A stretch of DNA of 46,367 nt, from NCBI GenBank assembly GCA_022768005.1, contig JALEMF010000119.1, forward strand, positions 1 to 46,367, in the 5' to 3' direction. A program made the translations under genes and the position numbers. Positions 9,549 through 18,405 of this stretch are shown piece by piece (within the stretch, counting starts at the first letter, position 1; each line of letters opens with the position of its first letter). The stretch comes from Bacteroidales bacterium (lineage in GTDB: Bacteria > Bacteroidota > Bacteroidia > Bacteroidales > Muribaculaceae). The notes under the pieces are model-generated. The model had not been told where the DNA came from. It was given only the letters and a program-made list of their open reading frames with translations, and searched no databases.

Positions 9549-11546
9549 TTAAATTTCAACTTGGAGAGTAAATCTGTAATTTCTTTTGGGCATAGGATAA
9601 TTTAAAATGACATCGTAATCCTGTGAAAACAGATTATTCACTTCGACTCTCGCCTTCATACTTACTTTATTAATGGTGAAATCTCTTGATAAAGAAATAT
9701 CGCTGGTGTACCACGGTTGCGTATAATTGTAGCGAATATTTTCTTGCTGATTATATCTTTCACCTACGTATATGTACGAATAATCCGCATACCATCGTTT
9801 CCATCTCAGGTTCAACACAGCAGAGCCGGAGTGATGTGGAATATAAGGTATTTGGTCTTTGTAATAATTATCCGACGGATTTGTCACGTCTATAGCTCTT
9901 TGGTAAGTGTACTGCGCTCGTAGCGTCACATCAATATCTTCAGTAGGTGATACAGTAGTAAGTGCCATTACATCAATTCCTTTTATATCCACTACACCAA
10001 GATTTAACATTGTCCATCGGAATTGTTGACCTTTAGGATATGCTACAATTTTATCTTTAACCCTATTGTAATACGCATCTATTGAAAAACTGCATCTCGA
10101 AAATAGGCGCTTGCGTGTCCTTTCAAACATTGCACCGACGTTGTACTGCGTCACACGCTCCGGATTCAGTTTTGAATTACCCATATCGGCATAGTACAAG
10201 TCATTGAAAGTAGGCATACGGAAAGAGCGTTTTACAAAAGCTCTTAAAGTAAAATCTCTGGTTCTGAACGGATAGATACTTGCATATAAAGCAGGAGTAT
10301 ATGAAGATTTGTCCGCCGGAGATTCTTTTCCGTCAAGTTTGTCGTTAACGAAAGTGGCTACCATAGAACCTCTCACCTTAAGCCGATTAAGATTAAGTGC
10401 TACAGCGACAGATGCAAAATGCGTAAATCTTGTCGGTTCAGCGAAATCGTACATATCTGCCTTTAAATTATTCCACTGCAAGTCGTAGCCTACAGACATC
10501 TGAAGCCTTTTGGTGACATTCATCATTGCCACTATGCTTCCATATATTTCTCGCTGTCTGTAAAGGTTATCCACCTTTATAAGTTTGTCGTCATTATTTA
10601 CGTAGTGCGTTCTGTAAAAGGCATATTTCGCATTTGATAAGATAGCGAATTTACCGAGTTGCTTTTCAAAACTTCCTTGAAGAAAACTATTTGTATCCCA
10701 AATTCTTTCACCTCTTCGCCACACATTATTGACAATAGCCCCAGGCACTCCTCGTTCTGAATTATAGTTATACCCTTTTACGCTCCATTTTCCTGCATCG
10801 AGCATACCATTAAAGTTCAGTTCCAAGCGCGTTGCATTAACATCGCCGTTATTTCTGGTAGCTGTGGTATCATAAGCCAATTCTCCCGCAGGATTAACAC
10901 GACGATATCTGAATTTATATTTACCTGAAGAATTAACCCATTCCGCACTTAACTGAGCCGATACGCTCTCGGATAGTTTTAGTTCCACTAAAGTTGATGG
11001 GTTGATCAAGTCAAAAGAACCGGTCTTGAACGTTGCTCTCGCATGATAAGTTTCGCCGGATTTAAATTCAGGCACTCTCGTTTTGATATAGACTGATGCT
11101 GCGCTGCCGAAGTCACGAGCAGACTGAAGTACATCTGCTTTTTGACCATTATATAAGGATATTACTTCAACATTGTCAAGAGAAAACTGTCCTAAGTCAA
11201 TCTGTCCATTTTGTGCATTACCGAGCATCACACCGTCATAACTTACAGCTGTGTGATTTGTACCCATAGAGCGAACGTTGATAGTCTTAATGCCACCAAC
11301 ACCACCATAATCCTTAACTTGTACTCCTGAAAAATATCTTAGTGCATCAGCCACGTTAAGGCTATTCATACGGCTCAATTCTTCGCCGGATAAACGCTGA
11401 ACAGTGACAACTTCATCAATCTGTCGTCGCTGCCCTATTACATTTACTTCGGATAGCCTTACACTATCTTTCATTTCCTGCCCGTGAGCAAATACACCAA
11501 TAAAGGCATAGCACACCACGGCACACACTGTTTTAGATAAACTCAT
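9549..11546 (-). CDS. btuB: TonB-dependent cobalamin receptor BtuB
   Basis: Outer-membrane TonB-dependent transporter, 665 residues. A signal peptide ends near HGQE, and a TonB-box-like segment KDSVRLSEVNVIG follows. The plug domain covers about residues 30-150 (GVQVKDYGGVGG, then INVRSMGTNHTAVSYDG), and a 22-strand barrel continues to the end, with the usual NPERVTQYNVG and EVNNLFSQDYD stretches. Identity as the B12 receptor rests on the cobalamin riboswitch in its leader and the BtuG-like partner next door. The open frame starts at a TTG (11547-11549), but the ATG immediately after it, at 11546, is the likely start because a TGA lies two codons upstream. A short leader frame overlaps this start. 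Confidence 0.92.
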   Translation of the reverse strand: MSLSKTVCAVVCYAFIGVFAHGQEMKDSVRLSEVNVIGQRRQIDEVVTVQRLSGEELSRMNSLNVADALRYFSGVQVKDYGGVGGIKTINVRSMGTNHTAVSYDGVMLGNAQNGQIDLGQFSLDNVEVISLYNGQKADVLQSARDFGSAASVYIKTRVPEFKSGETYHARATFKTGSFDLINPSTLVELKLSESVSAQLSAEWVNSSGKYKFRYRRVNPAGELAYDTTATRNNGDVNATRLELNFNGMLDAGKWSVKGYNYNSERGVPGAIVNNVWRRGERIWDTNSFLQGSFEKQLGKFAILSNAKYAFYRTHYVNNDDKLIKVDNLYRQREIYGSIVAMMNVTKRLQMSVGYDLQWNNLKADMYDFAEPTRFTHFASVAVALNLNRLKVRGSMVATFVNDKLDGKESPADKSSYTPALYASIYPFRTRDFTLRAFVKRSFRMPTFNDLYYADMGNSKLNPERVTQYNVGAMFERTRKRLFSRCSFSIDAYYNRVKDKIVAYPKGQQFRWTMLNLGVVDIKGIDVMALTTVSPTEDIDVTLRAQYTYQRAIDVTNPSDNYYKDQIPYIPHHSGSAVLNLRWKRWYADYSYIYVGERYNQQENIRYNYTQPWYTSDISLSRDFTINKVSMKARVEVNNLFSQDYDVILNYPMPKRNYRFTLQVEI

Positions 11547-11643
11547 CAATTCTCACTCGTTTGACAGTTAATATTTCAATATCATCTGCCAATAGCTTTT
11601 GAGAACTAATCGAAAAGAAAATTAAGATAGAAACCCGGCACAT
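11533..11643 (-). CDS. Possible leader peptide overlapping btuB start
   Basis: A 36-codon frame begins with ATG at 11643 in the leader between the riboswitch and btuB and ends at a TAA (11535-11533) 14 bases inside btuB. Its product starts MCRVSILIFF and ends RIDEFI. It is not recognisable and may be chance. The arrangement would let translation of the short frame influence initiation at btuB. Confidence 0.25.
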   Translation of the reverse strand: MCRVSILIFFSISSQKLLADDIEILTVKRVRIDEFI

Positions 11644-11740
11644 TTTCCAATCTATACGCACCAATAACGCGCCAGAATCACAGACACCGTCATTTCTTGA
11701 TCATCTACTCGTCCTCGCAAGTTTTGACAAATAATATAAA

Positions 11741-11922
11741 AATGGCAGGTCTTCTGACTCGTTTACTTTCCTGATGTCTTCCCAAGTATTTTATTCATAC
11801 TCAGTGACTTCGTATCAAGAAGTTTTATTTAAACTTACAGCAGCGGGACTGTTCAGGAGTTTCACCTGATTCCCTTTTAAGCAACACAACCCTCTATTGG
11901 ATAGTGAACGGTTGCACCATTT
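11741..11922 (-). ncRNA. Cobalamin (B12) riboswitch
   Basis: Read on the minus strand, the region contains the conserved core of a cobalamin riboswitch: GGGAATCAGGTGAAACTCC (from 11874), ACAGTCCCGCTGCTGT, then a GTCACTG element near 11803, a GGGAAG element near 11787, and the B12 box GTCAGAAGACCTGCC at 11758-11744. The order and spacing match the family. Such elements repress B12 uptake genes when adenosylcobalamin is bound. About 195 bases separate the B12 box from the btuB ATG; no obvious terminator hairpin is visible there, so translational control is more likely. The upstream half, with the promoter, lies at 11929-11960. Confidence 0.95.
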
Positions 11923-11928
11923 TCACCG

Positions 11929-11960
11929 CAAAGGTACGACTTTTTAATTAAACAAACAAA
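11929..11960 (-). promoter_or_regulatory. Promoter of the B12 riboswitch operon
   Basis: On the minus strand TTTG (11960-11957) is followed after 20 bases by TACCTTTG (11936-11929), an excellent Bacteroidota promoter. Transcription would begin near 11922, just in front of the riboswitch. Confidence 0.8.
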
Positions 11961-12163
11961 AATTTTATTATGTCTATGTAAATTTAATATCATATTCTAC
12001 CACTACAATATATTGAAATTTTCACCCATTATATAGGTGTAATCTTTCATATAAGTCGCCAAAGCGCACTTTTGTAATATGTATTAAATTCAGCACGTTT
12101 ATCATCAACATATATTCCTGAATTTGTCTAATTAATCCTTGTTTATGGTAAAAAGGTTTACAA

Positions 12164-12197
12164 ATTTTCCCTTTTCGGGAAAATATCACTACCTTTG
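12164..12197 (+). promoter_or_regulatory. Promoter with inverted repeat for the BamA-like gene
   Basis: A -7 element TACCTTTG (12190-12197) lies 28 bases before the GTG start at 12226. Immediately upstream is a perfect 8-base inverted repeat with a 5-base loop: ATTTTCCC (12164-12171) and GGGAAAAT (12177-12184). It covers the place where a -33 element would lie, so it could be an operator. No TTG at the expected distance is visible. Confidence 0.5.
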
Positions 12198-12225
12198 CGA
12201 CTTGAAATCCCCTAAATTACTAAGA

Positions 12226-13380
12226 GTGAAATTGCTACGATTTATCACATTCATAATTATATCGTGCTGCTTCCTTAATCTGCACGCACAGAATGATACC
12301 ATAACTAAAAACGAACATTTCTACGAAAAAGGTATTATCGGTAAAGTGTATAATTACTTCAAGGAAAGTAACGAAGAAAAGCCGTATAAAAAATTCGACT
12401 TCAGCATTATTGGCGGTCCTCACTACTCTAACGAGACTAAATTAGGACTTGGAATTGTAGCTGCCGGCATTTACCGTCCGGATCTTACCGATTCCATAAC
12501 AATGCCTTCTAATATTTCCTTATATGGCGATGTCACAACTACAGGTTTTTATCTCCTTGGAATTAAAGGCTACCACAACTTCAGAAACAACAGATTTCGC
12601 TTGAATTATAAAACGTATTTTTACTCCTTCCCTAATAAGTTCTGGGGTATCGGTTACGAAAATGGAAACAACGATGACAATAAATCATCATACAAAAGAA
12701 AACAAGTGAAATTCGATGTAGATTTTCTCACAAGAATTGGAGGGCATATTTATATCGGACCTTCCGTTCAGTTCTGCAATATCAGAGGTTGCAATACCGA
12801 GAATTATGAACTGTGGCAGAATCAGAAATTAAATATAAACAGTTTTGCCATAGGCTTAACAGCATCATTTGACACACGCGATAATCTTCAGAATCCGTAC
12901 CGAGGAACATACGGTTACGTAAATCAACGCTTTTACGGAAGAGGTATCGGTAACGGAGATTACAATTTCAGTTCCACCGAAGTCGCTGCTAATCAATACT
13001 GTAGAGTGTGGAAAGGCGGAATACTCGCAATGCAACTTCACGGAATGTTTACGTACGGAAACACGCCATGGACTATGCTTGCTACCGTAGGAGGTTCACA
13101 CAATCTGCGAGGTTACTACGAAGGTCGTTATAGCGACAAATGTGAGATTGATGCAACAATAGAACTTCGACAACATATTTACGGAAGAAGCGGGATTGCT
13201 ATTTGGACCGGTGCAGGCAATGTATTCTCAAGATTTTCAGAACTTAGACTTAAACACACACTTCCGAATTTCGGTATCGGATACAGATGGGAATTTAAAA
13301 ATCGTATTAATGTCAGACTTGATTACGGAATCGGTAAAGGTGAAACAGGATTCGTATTTAATATTAATGAGGCATTCTAA
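12226..13380 (+). CDS. BamA/TamA-like outer-membrane barrel protein
   Basis: Outer-membrane protein of about 384 residues resembling the C-terminal 16-strand barrel of the Omp85 superfamily without POTRA domains. Seen in it are FDTRDNLQNPYRGTYG, the GGSHNLRGYY motif (the equivalent of the VRGY/F motif of loop 6) and a terminal strand ending INEAF. The open frame reaches back to an ATG at 12139, but that start lies upstream of the TACCTTTG promoter and would give no clear signal peptide. The GTG at 12226 gives a typical signal peptide (KLLRFITFIIISCCFLNLHAQ), so I chose it. It is followed after 12 bases by a phosphoethanolamine-transferase-like gene. Its cargo is unknown; these short Omp85 proteins may insert or export surface molecules. 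Confidence 0.75.
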   Translation: MKLLRFITFIIISCCFLNLHAQNDTITKNEHFYEKGIIGKVYNYFKESNEEKPYKKFDFSIIGGPHYSNETKLGLGIVAAGIYRPDLTDSITMPSNISLYGDVTTTGFYLLGIKGYHNFRNNRFRLNYKTYFYSFPNKFWGIGYENGNNDDNKSSYKRKQVKFDVDFLTRIGGHIYIGPSVQFCNIRGCNTENYELWQNQKLNINSFAIGLTASFDTRDNLQNPYRGTYGYVNQRFYGRGIGNGDYNFSSTEVAANQYCRVWKGGILAMQLHGMFTYGNTPWTMLATVGGSHNLRGYYEGRYSDKCEIDATIELRQHIYGRSGIAIWTGAGNVFSRFSELRLKHTLPNFGIGYRWEFKNRINVRLDYGIGKGETGFVFNINEAF

Positions 13381-13392
13381 CAGATAATATAT

Positions 13393-15075
13393 ATGAGCAA
13401 ATTTTTAAAAATATCTTCACAAGAATTACTTGCGTTACTCACTCCTATCATTCTCATAATCCCTAATATTGCATTAAATTTCACGGAACACTTATCCGTT
13501 CTTTCTGCAATCACTAACATCATACTTCCATTAGGCGTTTATTTATTTCTGACTACATATTTCCGAAAAATCGGCATCACCGTATGGTGTTTGCTTCCTA
13601 TAATGATATATTGCGGATTTCAAATAGTGCTTCTGTACCTTTACGGTTGTTCTATTATCGGTGTTGATATGTTTCTTAACGTAGTCACATCAAATGCCAC
13701 GGAAATAGCGGAATTGTTAGGGAACTTGATTATTGCTATAGGTTCACTGATAATCGTTTATATCCCTGCACTCGTTTATGCATCAATTTGCATCTCAAAA
13801 AAGCGTATTCTCAGCAATACGTTTATGTCAAAATGGAATAAGGTTGGTATCGTAACGACTATTACAGGTGCCATCTTACTTTCAGCAAGTTACGCCTTGA
13901 CCCCTGATTTCTCCATCACAAACGATATTTTTCCTGTAAATGTTTCCAAGAATCTTGTTCTTGCATTTAAACGCCACTCTCAATCAGACAATTATCCGAA
14001 AACAAGCAAGAATTTTACTTACAATGCCAAATCCACTCATAATGATTCTATTCCTGAAATTTACGTTGTGGTAATAGGTGAAACTTCGAGAGCTGAAGAT
14101 TGGCAACTTCTCGGATATAACAGAGAAACTAACCCGGAATTATCCAAAGCAAATAATCTGACAGCCATGCCAAAGGCATTTACACAGTCTGCTACTACAC
14201 ATAAGAGTGTACCAATGCTTTTATCACCGCTAACGGCTAACGACTTTGACTCCATTGCCAATAGAAAAAGTGTAATCACGGCATTCAAAGAAGCCGGATT
14301 TTACACATCTTTTTTTTCAAATCAAAAGCGTAATCATTCTTACACCGAATTTTTCAGCGAAGAGGCGGATACAACCATTTATTTGCCTGATTTTTCAGCA
14401 AAGCAGCCGTACGACGAAGAATTGATAGCCCTTCTTGAAAAGCAAATAGGAAACAAATCACACAATAAACAACTTATCGTGTTACACACCTACGGTTCAC
14501 ACTTCAACTATGCTGAAAGATACCCGGCTTCTCATTCTTTTTTCAAGCCGGATTCCAAAACCGATGCAAACAAGAAAGACCGTCAACAATTAGTCAATGC
14601 TTACGATAACACTATCAGATACATTGATTACTATCTAAAGCAGGCTATTGACACTCTAAACAATACCGGCGTTTCAGCAGCCCTGCTCTATTCTTCCGAT
14701 CACGGCGAAGATATCTACGATGACGAACGTGGCAGATTTCTGCACGCATCGCCGGTCCCTACATATTTCCAACTTCACGTACCGATGATTGTGTGGATAT
14801 CTGATAAGTTTACTGAATTATTCCCGACAAAAGTGTCAACACTTGCTGCTAATAAAAATAAGGTTGTATCTTCTACCGTTTCCATTTACAACACTCTTAT
14901 TGACCTTGCCGGAATCAATACTTACTATTACGACGAAGAAGGTTCTCTCGCTAGTAATAAATTCACTTCACCGAAATTGTTATTCTTAAGTGACAGAAAC
15001 GAACCGGTGACGATTGACAGCACCACCATTAATATCATTGACTACAATAATTTGATAGCTAAAATAAAGGAATAA
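13393..15075 (+). CDS. Phosphoethanolamine transferase-like membrane enzyme (EptA/sulfatase fold)
   Basis: Inner-membrane enzyme of 560 residues. Five hydrophobic helices fill about residues 8-185 and a periplasmic alkaline-phosphatase-type domain follows. Catalytic signatures are visible: VVVIGETSRAEDW, where the Thr is the likely nucleophile, THKSVPMLLSP, and SSDHGED near residue 435 with metal-binding Asp and His. EptA-family enzymes move phosphoethanolamine from phosphatidylethanolamine onto lipid A or glycans, altering surface charge and polymyxin sensitivity. The exact acceptor cannot be told. Pairing with an outer-membrane barrel gene 12 bases upstream suggests an envelope-modification role. 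The ATG at 13393 is the only good start. Confidence 0.8.
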   Translation: MSKFLKISSQELLALLTPIILIIPNIALNFTEHLSVLSAITNIILPLGVYLFLTTYFRKIGITVWCLLPIMIYCGFQIVLLYLYGCSIIGVDMFLNVVTSNATEIAELLGNLIIAIGSLIIVYIPALVYASICISKKRILSNTFMSKWNKVGIVTTITGAILLSASYALTPDFSITNDIFPVNVSKNLVLAFKRHSQSDNYPKTSKNFTYNAKSTHNDSIPEIYVVVIGETSRAEDWQLLGYNRETNPELSKANNLTAMPKAFTQSATTHKSVPMLLSPLTANDFDSIANRKSVITAFKEAGFYTSFFSNQKRNHSYTEFFSEEADTTIYLPDFSAKQPYDEELIALLEKQIGNKSHNKQLIVLHTYGSHFNYAERYPASHSFFKPDSKTDANKKDRQQLVNAYDNTIRYIDYYLKQAIDTLNNTGVSAALLYSSDHGEDIYDDERGRFLHASPVPTYFQLHVPMIVWISDKFTELFPTKVSTLAANKNKVVSSTVSIYNTLIDLAGINTYYYDEEGSLASNKFTSPKLLFLSDRNEPVTIDSTTINIIDYNNLIAKIKE

Positions 15076-15397
15076 GTATTCTGCTTTAAGCATCATTATT
15101 TCAACGGCTTCCACCGTTTCACGCTTTCCATTTTCAGAAAACCGCAAAATCAAATATTTAAAAAAAGTTTTCCAAAATAAAACATCAAAATACTAATAAT
15201 CAAAAACTTAGCACTTTTCTTAACGCTAAAAAGTTTTCCGAAACAAAAATTTCACGGAACAAACTTGTTGAAAAATTTATAAAAAATAAGTATGGAAAAA
15301 CTTGATTAATATATAAAAATGTTGTAGTTTTGCATCACTGTTTTCAAAGACAGCAATCAACAAGTCAAAACAAAAAACATCAAACAAAGCATACAAC
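15076..15397 (+). other. Intergenic region upstream of nrdD, with repeats
   Basis: No gene is seen in this 322-base, AT-rich stretch. It holds the nrdD promoter (15302-15332) and three related elements: AAAAAGTTTTCC at 15162-15173 and again at 15228-15239, and an inverted relative GGAAAAACTT at 15294-15303 overlapping the promoter's -33 element. They may be binding sites for a regulator of anaerobic nucleotide synthesis. None resembles the known NrdR box. Confidence 0.4.
15302..15332 (+). promoter_or_regulatory. Promoter of nrdD-nrdG
   Basis: TTG (15302-15304) followed after 20 bases by TAGTTTTG (15325-15332) matches the Bacteroidota consensus. The start of transcription would fall near 15339, about 60 bases ahead of the nrdD ATG. 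Confidence 0.75.
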
Positions 15398-17605
15398 ATG
15401 ATACAAACTGTAGTTAAGCGCGATGGACGCGTGGTGGGATTTAACGAACTAAAGATAAAGGCTGCTATCCGCAAGGCAATGTTACAAACAGAACTTGGGG
15501 AAGACGAAGCCCTAATTGACAGAATATCAGATCACATCGCAATCAATGGAGATTCACAGATGACCGTGGAAGCCATTCAAGATAAGGTTGAATTTGAACT
15601 TATGAAAAGTTCAAGAAAAGAGGTGGCGCGTATTTATATCGCATACCGCGACAAAAGAAACATAGCACGTCAAGCAAAGGTACGCGATATGTTTCTTGAA
15701 ATCATTGAAGCAAAAAACAATGACATCACCAGAGAAAATGCCAATATGAACACCGACTCTCCGGCAGGAATGATGATGAAATTTGCCAGCGAGACCACAA
15801 AACCTTTCGTTGATGACTATTTACTTTCCGAAGAAGCAAGAGACGCATTCAAGTCCGGGTATATCCACATCCATGATAAGGACTATTATCCCACTAAGAG
15901 CCTTACATGTGTTCAGCACCCGCTTGACAGAATTTTACAAGGCGGATTTATAGCAGGTCATGGAGAATCAAGACCTGCAAAACGTATTGAAACAGCAAGT
16001 ATTATCGGCTGTATCTCACTTGAGACAGCGCAAAACGAAATGCACGGCGGACAAGCAATACCGGCATTTGACTTTTACCTTGCACCTTTCGTAAGAAGTT
16101 CATTTATTGAAGAAGTAAAACAAATTGAAACTCTTCAAGGTGTTGATTTATCCGACCTCTACCAAGCACCTATAAAAGACTATCTGAAAAAACCGCTTGA
16201 CGGCTTGACAGGAAAAGACCGTATGCTTCAGCATGCCATCAATCAGACCGTATCCCGCGTTCATCAGGCTATGGAAGCATTTGTCCACAATATGAATTCA
16301 ATCCATTCTCGCGGAGGAAATCAAGTAGTGTTCAGCTCTATCAATTACGGCACTGATACTTCTGCCGAAGGCCGTTGCGTAATCAGAGAGTTACTGCAGA
16401 CCACATACGAAGGTGTTGGGAATGGTGCTACTGCTATTTTCCCGATTCAAATCTGGAAGAGCAAGACAGGTGTAAACTATAAGCAGGAAGACCCGAACTA
16501 CGACTTGTACCAACTTGCGTGCAAAGTGACTGCAAGACGTTTCTTCCCTAACTTTGTAAACCTTGATGCAACATATAATTATCACGAAAAATGGAATGCA
16601 AATGACCCTAAACGCTACGAGTACGAAGTAGCAACAATGGGGTGCAGAACTCGTGTATTTGAAAACAGATTCGGCCCGAAAACTTCTATCGGTCGCGGGA
16701 ACTTAAGTTTCACCACTATAAACATTGTCAGAATTGCCATTGAAGTGATGAATATCAAGAACAAAGATGAAAGAATTAACGCCTTCTTCAAAAAACTTGA
16801 TGAGATACTTGATATCACTGCAAGACAATTATGCGACAGATACGATTTCCAAAAGACCGCACTCGTAAAACAGTTCCCTCTCCTGATGTCAAGATTATGG
16901 AACGGAGGTGAAAAACTTAAAGGAACTGACACCATAGAATCTGTAATTAATCAAGGGACTCTCGGAATAGGCTTTATAGGACTTGCCGAATGTCTTATTG
17001 CATTGACCGGCAAACACCACGGTGAAGACGAAGATGCACAAAAACTCGGCATTAAAATTGTATCACACATGCGCGACTGTGCTAACGAATATTCCGAAAA
17101 ATATCAGCACAACTTCTCTATTCTCGCAACACCGGCTGAAGGTCTTTCCGGTAAATTCACAGCTAAAGACAAAAAAACTTTCGGCATAATCCCGGGCGTT
17201 ACAGACAAAGCATACTACACGAACTCAAACCACGTTCCGGTTTATTACCACTGCTCACCACGCCATAAGGCTGAAGTAGAAGCCCCTTACCACGACCTTA
17301 CTCGCGGCGGTCACATATTCTACGTGGAAATAGATGGTGATGCCACACATAACCCTAAGGCTATCAGCGACATCGTTGACCTTATTCATAAGTACAACAT
17401 TGGCTATGGTTCCGTAAACCACAATAGAAACAGATGTATGGACTGCGGGTACGAAGATGCACAGGAAAATCTAAAAGTGTGTCCTAAATGCGGTAGTCAT
17501 AACATTGACAAACTACAACGTATCACAGGTTATCTCGTAGGCACAACAGACCGTTGGAACAGCGCAAAACTTGCAGAACTTAAAGACCGTGTCGTCCACA
17601 AATAA
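15398..17605 (+). CDS. nrdD: Anaerobic ribonucleoside-triphosphate reductase
   Basis: Class III ribonucleotide reductase, which makes deoxynucleotides without oxygen using a glycyl radical. The 735 residues begin with an ATP-cone allosteric domain (about 1-95; VVKRDGRVVGF), continue with the ten-stranded barrel (HIHDKDYYPT, GCISLETAQNEMHGGQAIPAFD), and end with a zinc site formed by Cys680, Cys683, Cys695 and Cys698. The glycyl-radical motif RITGYL has its Gly near residue 711. All are intact. The activase gene nrdG follows after 10 bases. This gene alone is a sign of anaerobic life. Confidence 0.98.
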   Translation: MIQTVVKRDGRVVGFNELKIKAAIRKAMLQTELGEDEALIDRISDHIAINGDSQMTVEAIQDKVEFELMKSSRKEVARIYIAYRDKRNIARQAKVRDMFLEIIEAKNNDITRENANMNTDSPAGMMMKFASETTKPFVDDYLLSEEARDAFKSGYIHIHDKDYYPTKSLTCVQHPLDRILQGGFIAGHGESRPAKRIETASIIGCISLETAQNEMHGGQAIPAFDFYLAPFVRSSFIEEVKQIETLQGVDLSDLYQAPIKDYLKKPLDGLTGKDRMLQHAINQTVSRVHQAMEAFVHNMNSIHSRGGNQVVFSSINYGTDTSAEGRCVIRELLQTTYEGVGNGATAIFPIQIWKSKTGVNYKQEDPNYDLYQLACKVTARRFFPNFVNLDATYNYHEKWNANDPKRYEYEVATMGCRTRVFENRFGPKTSIGRGNLSFTTINIVRIAIEVMNIKNKDERINAFFKKLDEILDITARQLCDRYDFQKTALVKQFPLLMSRLWNGGEKLKGTDTIESVINQGTLGIGFIGLAECLIALTGKHHGEDEDAQKLGIKIVSHMRDCANEYSEKYQHNFSILATPAEGLSGKFTAKDKKTFGIIPGVTDKAYYTNSNHVPVYYHCSPRHKAEVEAPYHDLTRGGHIFYVEIDGDATHNPKAISDIVDLIHKYNIGYGSVNHNRNRCMDCGYEDAQENLKVCPKCGSHNIDKLQRITGYLVGTTDRWNSAKLAELKDRVVHK

Positions 17606-17615
17606 GTAATTTGAA

Positions 17616-18092
17616 ATGCGCGTATTAAAGATTATCGACGGCACTTCTGTAGATGGACCGGGACTTCGTACTTCTATCTATTTTGCAGGTTGCTCACACC
17701 ACTGTCACGGCTGCCACAACCCTCAATCCTGGGATCCGGCATCAGGCGAAGAAGTGGATATTGAGGCAATACTAGGGAGGATTGAAGAAAACGACTTCGA
17801 TGTGACTTTCTCCGGTGGTGATCCTCTGTACCAAGTGGAAAAACTTACGGAACTCGCAAAAAGGATAAAAATGTGTGGCAGAAACATTTGGTGCTACACA
17901 GGATATAGTTTCGAAGAAATAACAAACGACCCCAAACTGTCCGCTATCCTTCCCTACATAGATGTACTCGTAGATAGCAAGTTTAATTTAGACCTTAGAG
18001 ATATTTCACTCAGATTCAGAGGCTCGTCAAATCAAAGAATCATAGACGTAAAGAAATCAAAACCCGGACAAATCGTCCTTTGGCAAGATTAA
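17616..18092 (+). CDS. nrdG: Anaerobic ribonucleotide reductase-activating protein
   Basis: Radical S-adenosylmethionine enzyme that generates the glycyl radical of NrdD. The iron-sulfur binding triad C-x3-C-x2-C is at Cys26, Cys30 and Cys33, embedded in YFAGCSHHCHGC; the SAM-binding FSGGDPLY motif lies near residues 66-73. At 158 residues it has the expected size. It sits 10 bases after nrdD and is followed by a clear intrinsic terminator, so nrdD-nrdG form a two-gene operon. Confidence 0.97.
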   Translation: MRVLKIIDGTSVDGPGLRTSIYFAGCSHHCHGCHNPQSWDPASGEEVDIEAILGRIEENDFDVTFSGGDPLYQVEKLTELAKRIKMCGRNIWCYTGYSFEEITNDPKLSAILPYIDVLVDSKFNLDLRDISLRFRGSSNQRIIDVKKSKPGQIVLWQD

Positions 18093-18123
18093 GATTTCCA
18101 ACTCGGAAATACATATAAAGCTT

Positions 18124-18164
18124 AAAGCCTTCCAAAAATAATTACAGTTTGGAAGGCTTTTTGT
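18124..18164 (+). terminator. Terminator of nrdD-nrdG
   Basis: AAAGCCTTCCAAA (18124-18136) pairs perfectly with TTTGGAAGGCTTT (18149-18161), followed by more T residues: a strong intrinsic terminator about 30 bases past the nrdG stop. Confidence 0.92.
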
Positions 18165-18275
18165 AGCCATCCGAATAAAGCCGACTTTTATATAGCGTTT
18201 TTATTCACCGCCATTTTTTATATTCTATATAAAATAAAAACAGAAACTCAATTAAGAGTCTCTGCTTTCATTTTG

Positions 18276-18346
18276 TTGTCTTGGAAGGATTCGAACCCTC
18301 ACAGGCGGAACCAGAATCCGACGTGCTACCATTACACCACAAGACA
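18276..18346 (-). tRNA. tRNA-Gln (anticodon CUG)
   Basis: On the minus strand the acceptor arm TGTCTTG pairs with CAAGACA. The D arm is GTGT/GCAC with the loop AATGGTA, the anticodon loop is TTCTGGT with anticodon CTG, and the T arm is GAGGG/CCTTC with the loop TTCGAAT. The CCA end is not encoded. The anticodon stem has one mismatch at its top pair (T27-C43). The CTG anticodon reads CAG glutamine codons. Confidence 0.93.
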
Positions 18347-18405
18347 ATTTTTCGCTTTTGCGGTGCAAAGTTAGACTTATTTTTTTTATCTACCAAATTT
18401 TCGTC

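Noticed and set aside
12139..12225. N-terminal extension of the BamA-like frame from the ATG at 12139
   Set aside because: It lies upstream of the TACCTTTG promoter and contains the inverted repeat; the GTG at 12226 gives a proper signal peptide.
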